Source: Halodesulfurarchaeum sp. (GTDB lineage: Archaea > Halobacteriota > Halobacteria > Halobacteriales > Halobacteriaceae). From it: a stretch of 5,535 nt of DNA. Position numbers and translations under genes: made by a program. Numbering within the stretch: position 1 is the first letter of the stretch; each line of letters starts with the position of its first letter. Below, one piece after another: positions 4,324 through 5,535 of the stretch. Location of the stretch: assembly GCA_018334775.1 (NCBI GenBank), contig JAGXLJ010000093.1, positions 1 to 5,535 on the forward strand, written 5' to 3'. The notes below the pieces were generated by a model. The model made no database searches and was not told where the DNA came from. It saw nothing but the letters and a program-made list of their open reading frames with translations.

Positions 4324-5535
4324 GTCCAGGGGACAGAGCGGTCAGTCAATTCCCCCGCAAGGGAGGTCTGCATCGCCTCATCGACGTCGGCCCGGTTTGC
4401 CAGGACCCACATAAGTTTGACCTTCGCCGTGCCGGGAAGCATGTCCGCGCCTTCGATGACACCGGCGTCCAAGAGGTCCCGGCCGGTGTCATAGACGCGA
4501 TCACAGACCCGCCCATCGAGACATTGGCTCGTCATGACGACCGTGGTTCCACGGTCGGTCAGTTGGTCGAGTTTCCCGATCAGATCGGTGTGCACGTGCC
4601 CGAGACCGGTACCTTCGATGATGACGCCCTCTTTTTCCCGGACCATGGCCAGGCAGGTTTCGTCCATCCCGGGGGTGAATTTCACGAGTTCGACCTCGGT
4701 TTCCAGACCTGGTGCCACTGACAGCTCGACTGCGTCGCGTTCACGATAGGACCGCCGGAATTCCACGTCGCCGGTCTCGTAGTCGACTACTCCGAGCGGT
4801 TCGGCCCCGATCGTCTCGAATGCATCTCGTCGGGAGGTGTGGTTTTTGCGCGCGCGGGTGCCACGATGGAGGGCCACTGTGTCGTCCGACGCGGAGGCGT
4901 GCATCGCGATCATGACCTCGGCCGCGTCTGATTTGGCCGCCTGGACGGCCCCGACTGCGTTGACTACGTTGTCCGATGAGGGACGATCGGCCGAGCGCTG
5001 GCTCCCGGTGAACACGACCGGGACCGGCGTATCAAGCATGAATGACAGCGCGCTTGCGCTGTACTGCATCGTGTCGGTTCCATGCATCACCACGATGCCG
5101 TCAGCGCCGGCCTCGATCTCTTCCTGAACGACTTGAGTGAGGTCTTGCCACACGGCCGGGGTCATGTTTTCCGAGAGGATGTTTCGGACCACGCGACCCC
5201 GGTAGTTCGCCATCCCGGCCATTTCAGGGACCGCACGAAGTACGTCCTCGGCGTCGAACTGGGCACTCACCGCGCCAGTCCGGTAGTCGACTGTCGAGGC
5301 GATGGTCCCGCCAGTGGTGAGCAGTGATATCGTCGGCAAGTCGGGGTCGAAGGTGACCGTCGACGTAGCTGAGGTCTCACCCTCCTCGATGTCGTAGACG
5401 TCGGTTTCGAGTATTTCAACTGTGGCCTCGTCTCGATCCACTCCGACGTTGTATCCACTTTCGACTTTGAGAACGACATGCTCGGCCGTCGATGAGGGCA
5501 TCACGATTCCCTCATGGCGCTCGCCGGCTCGTTCG
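4320..5535 (-). CDS. gatD: Glutamyl-tRNA(Gln) amidotransferase subunit D, 5' end outside window
   Basis: GatD releases ammonia from Gln or Asn and passes it to GatE, which amidates Glu-tRNA(Gln); archaea use this instead of GlnRS. The reading frame stays open to the window edge: before the GTG at 5504, the codons read ERAGERHEGI and continue into VMPSSTAEHVVLKVESGYNVGVD, the GatD N-terminal barrel, so GTG 5504 is not the true start and perhaps 10-25 residues are missing. Counting from the GTG codon as residue 1: the asparaginase domain starts near 57 with LLTTGGTIAS (catalytic Thr67), MHGTDTM (Thr143-Asp144, the second active-site pair) and RARKNHTSRRDAF (Lys218, probable catalytic Lys). The C-terminal domain includes GVIIEGTGLGHVHTDLI and ends SVPWT. 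The 76-residue Thr-Thr spacing and the N-terminal barrel separate it from plain L-asparaginases. No gatE is in this window. Confidence 0.93.
   Translation of the reverse strand, partial: ERAGERHEGIVMPSSTAEHVVLKVESGYNVGVDRDEATVEILETDVYDIEEGETSATSTVTFDPDLPTISLLTTGGTIASTVDYRTGAVSAQFDAEDVLRAVPEMAGMANYRGRVVRNILSENMTPAVWQDLTQVVQEEIEAGADGIVVMHGTDTMQYSASALSFMLDTPVPVVFTGSQRSADRPSSDNVVNAVGAVQAAKSDAAEVMIAMHASASDDTVALHRGTRARKNHTSRRDAFETIGAEPLGVVDYETGDVEFRRSYRERDAVELSVAPGLETEVELVKFTPGMDETCLAMVREKEGVIIEGTGLGHVHTDLIGKLDQLTDRGTTVVMTSQCLDGRVCDRVYDTGRDLLDAGVIEGADMLPGTAKVKLMWVLANRADVDEAMQTSLAGELTDRSVPWT

Noticed and set aside
3434..4494. Long plus-strand frames (3434-4048 and 3913-4494) opposite the acetyltransferase
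   Set aside because: They are basic, low-complexity translations opposite a gene with clear GNAT motifs, and have no promoter or ribosome binding site.
5499..5504. GTG at 5504 or ATG at 5501 as the gatD start
   Set aside because: The upstream codons stay open to the window edge and encode residues (ERAGERHEGI) that continue the GatD N-terminal barrel, so the true start is beyond the window.
4320..5535. Plain L-asparaginase identity for the minus-strand amidohydrolase
   Set aside because: The N-terminal GatD-type barrel (GYNVGVD region) and the RARKNHTSRRDAF segment are hallmarks of GatD.

Overview
The window looks like chromosomal DNA of a halophilic archaeon (class Halobacteria). The DNA is GC-rich, the predicted proteins are acidic, intergenic gaps are tiny, and several starts lack a ribosome binding site but carry a T-rich or TATA-like element about 25-30 bases upstream of the ATG, as expected for leaderless haloarchaeal mRNAs. 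Two archaeal marker proteins support this: a ubiquitin-like SAMP1 ending in Gly-Gly, and GatD of the archaeal GatDE amidotransferase. Five genes lie on the plus strand (1-3406) and two on the minus strand (3415-5535); the two sets converge with 8 bases between them. The first and last genes run off the window. No gap exceeds 50 bases, and I see no tRNA, rRNA, CRISPR array, insertion sequence or integrase.

Region 1 (2-3084, plus) holds the C-terminal half of a ribose-1,5-bisphosphate isomerase, a polytopic DUF63-like membrane protein, a PfkB-family sugar kinase and a nucleoside phosphorylase. Read together they form a route: nucleoside + Pi -> base + ribose-1-phosphate (phosphorylase) -> ribose-1,5-bisphosphate (PfkB kinase) -> ribulose-1,5-bisphosphate (isomerase). 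This is the upper part of the archaeal pentose bisphosphate pathway of nucleoside catabolism. In haloarchaea without RuBisCO the reported continuation is RuBP phosphatase, ribulose-1-phosphate aldolase and glycolaldehyde reductase; none of these, and no RuBisCO, lies in this window. The phosphorylase would probably be named 'uridine phosphorylase' automatically, but its visible motifs look more like purine enzymes. The membrane protein in the middle has no known function and is the most open question here.

Region 2 (3134-3406, plus) is SAMP1, a MoaD/ubiquitin-like protein modifier and sulfur carrier. It appears to have its own leaderless promoter, whose element closely matches the one before the phosphorylase at the identical distance from the ATG.

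Region 3 (3415-5535, minus) is gatD, the asparaginase-like subunit of the enzyme that makes Gln-tRNA(Gln) in archaea, followed by a GNAT-type acetyltransferase. Their stop and start overlap as ATGA, which suggests translational coupling. Whether the acetyltransferase has any link to tRNA amidation is unknown.
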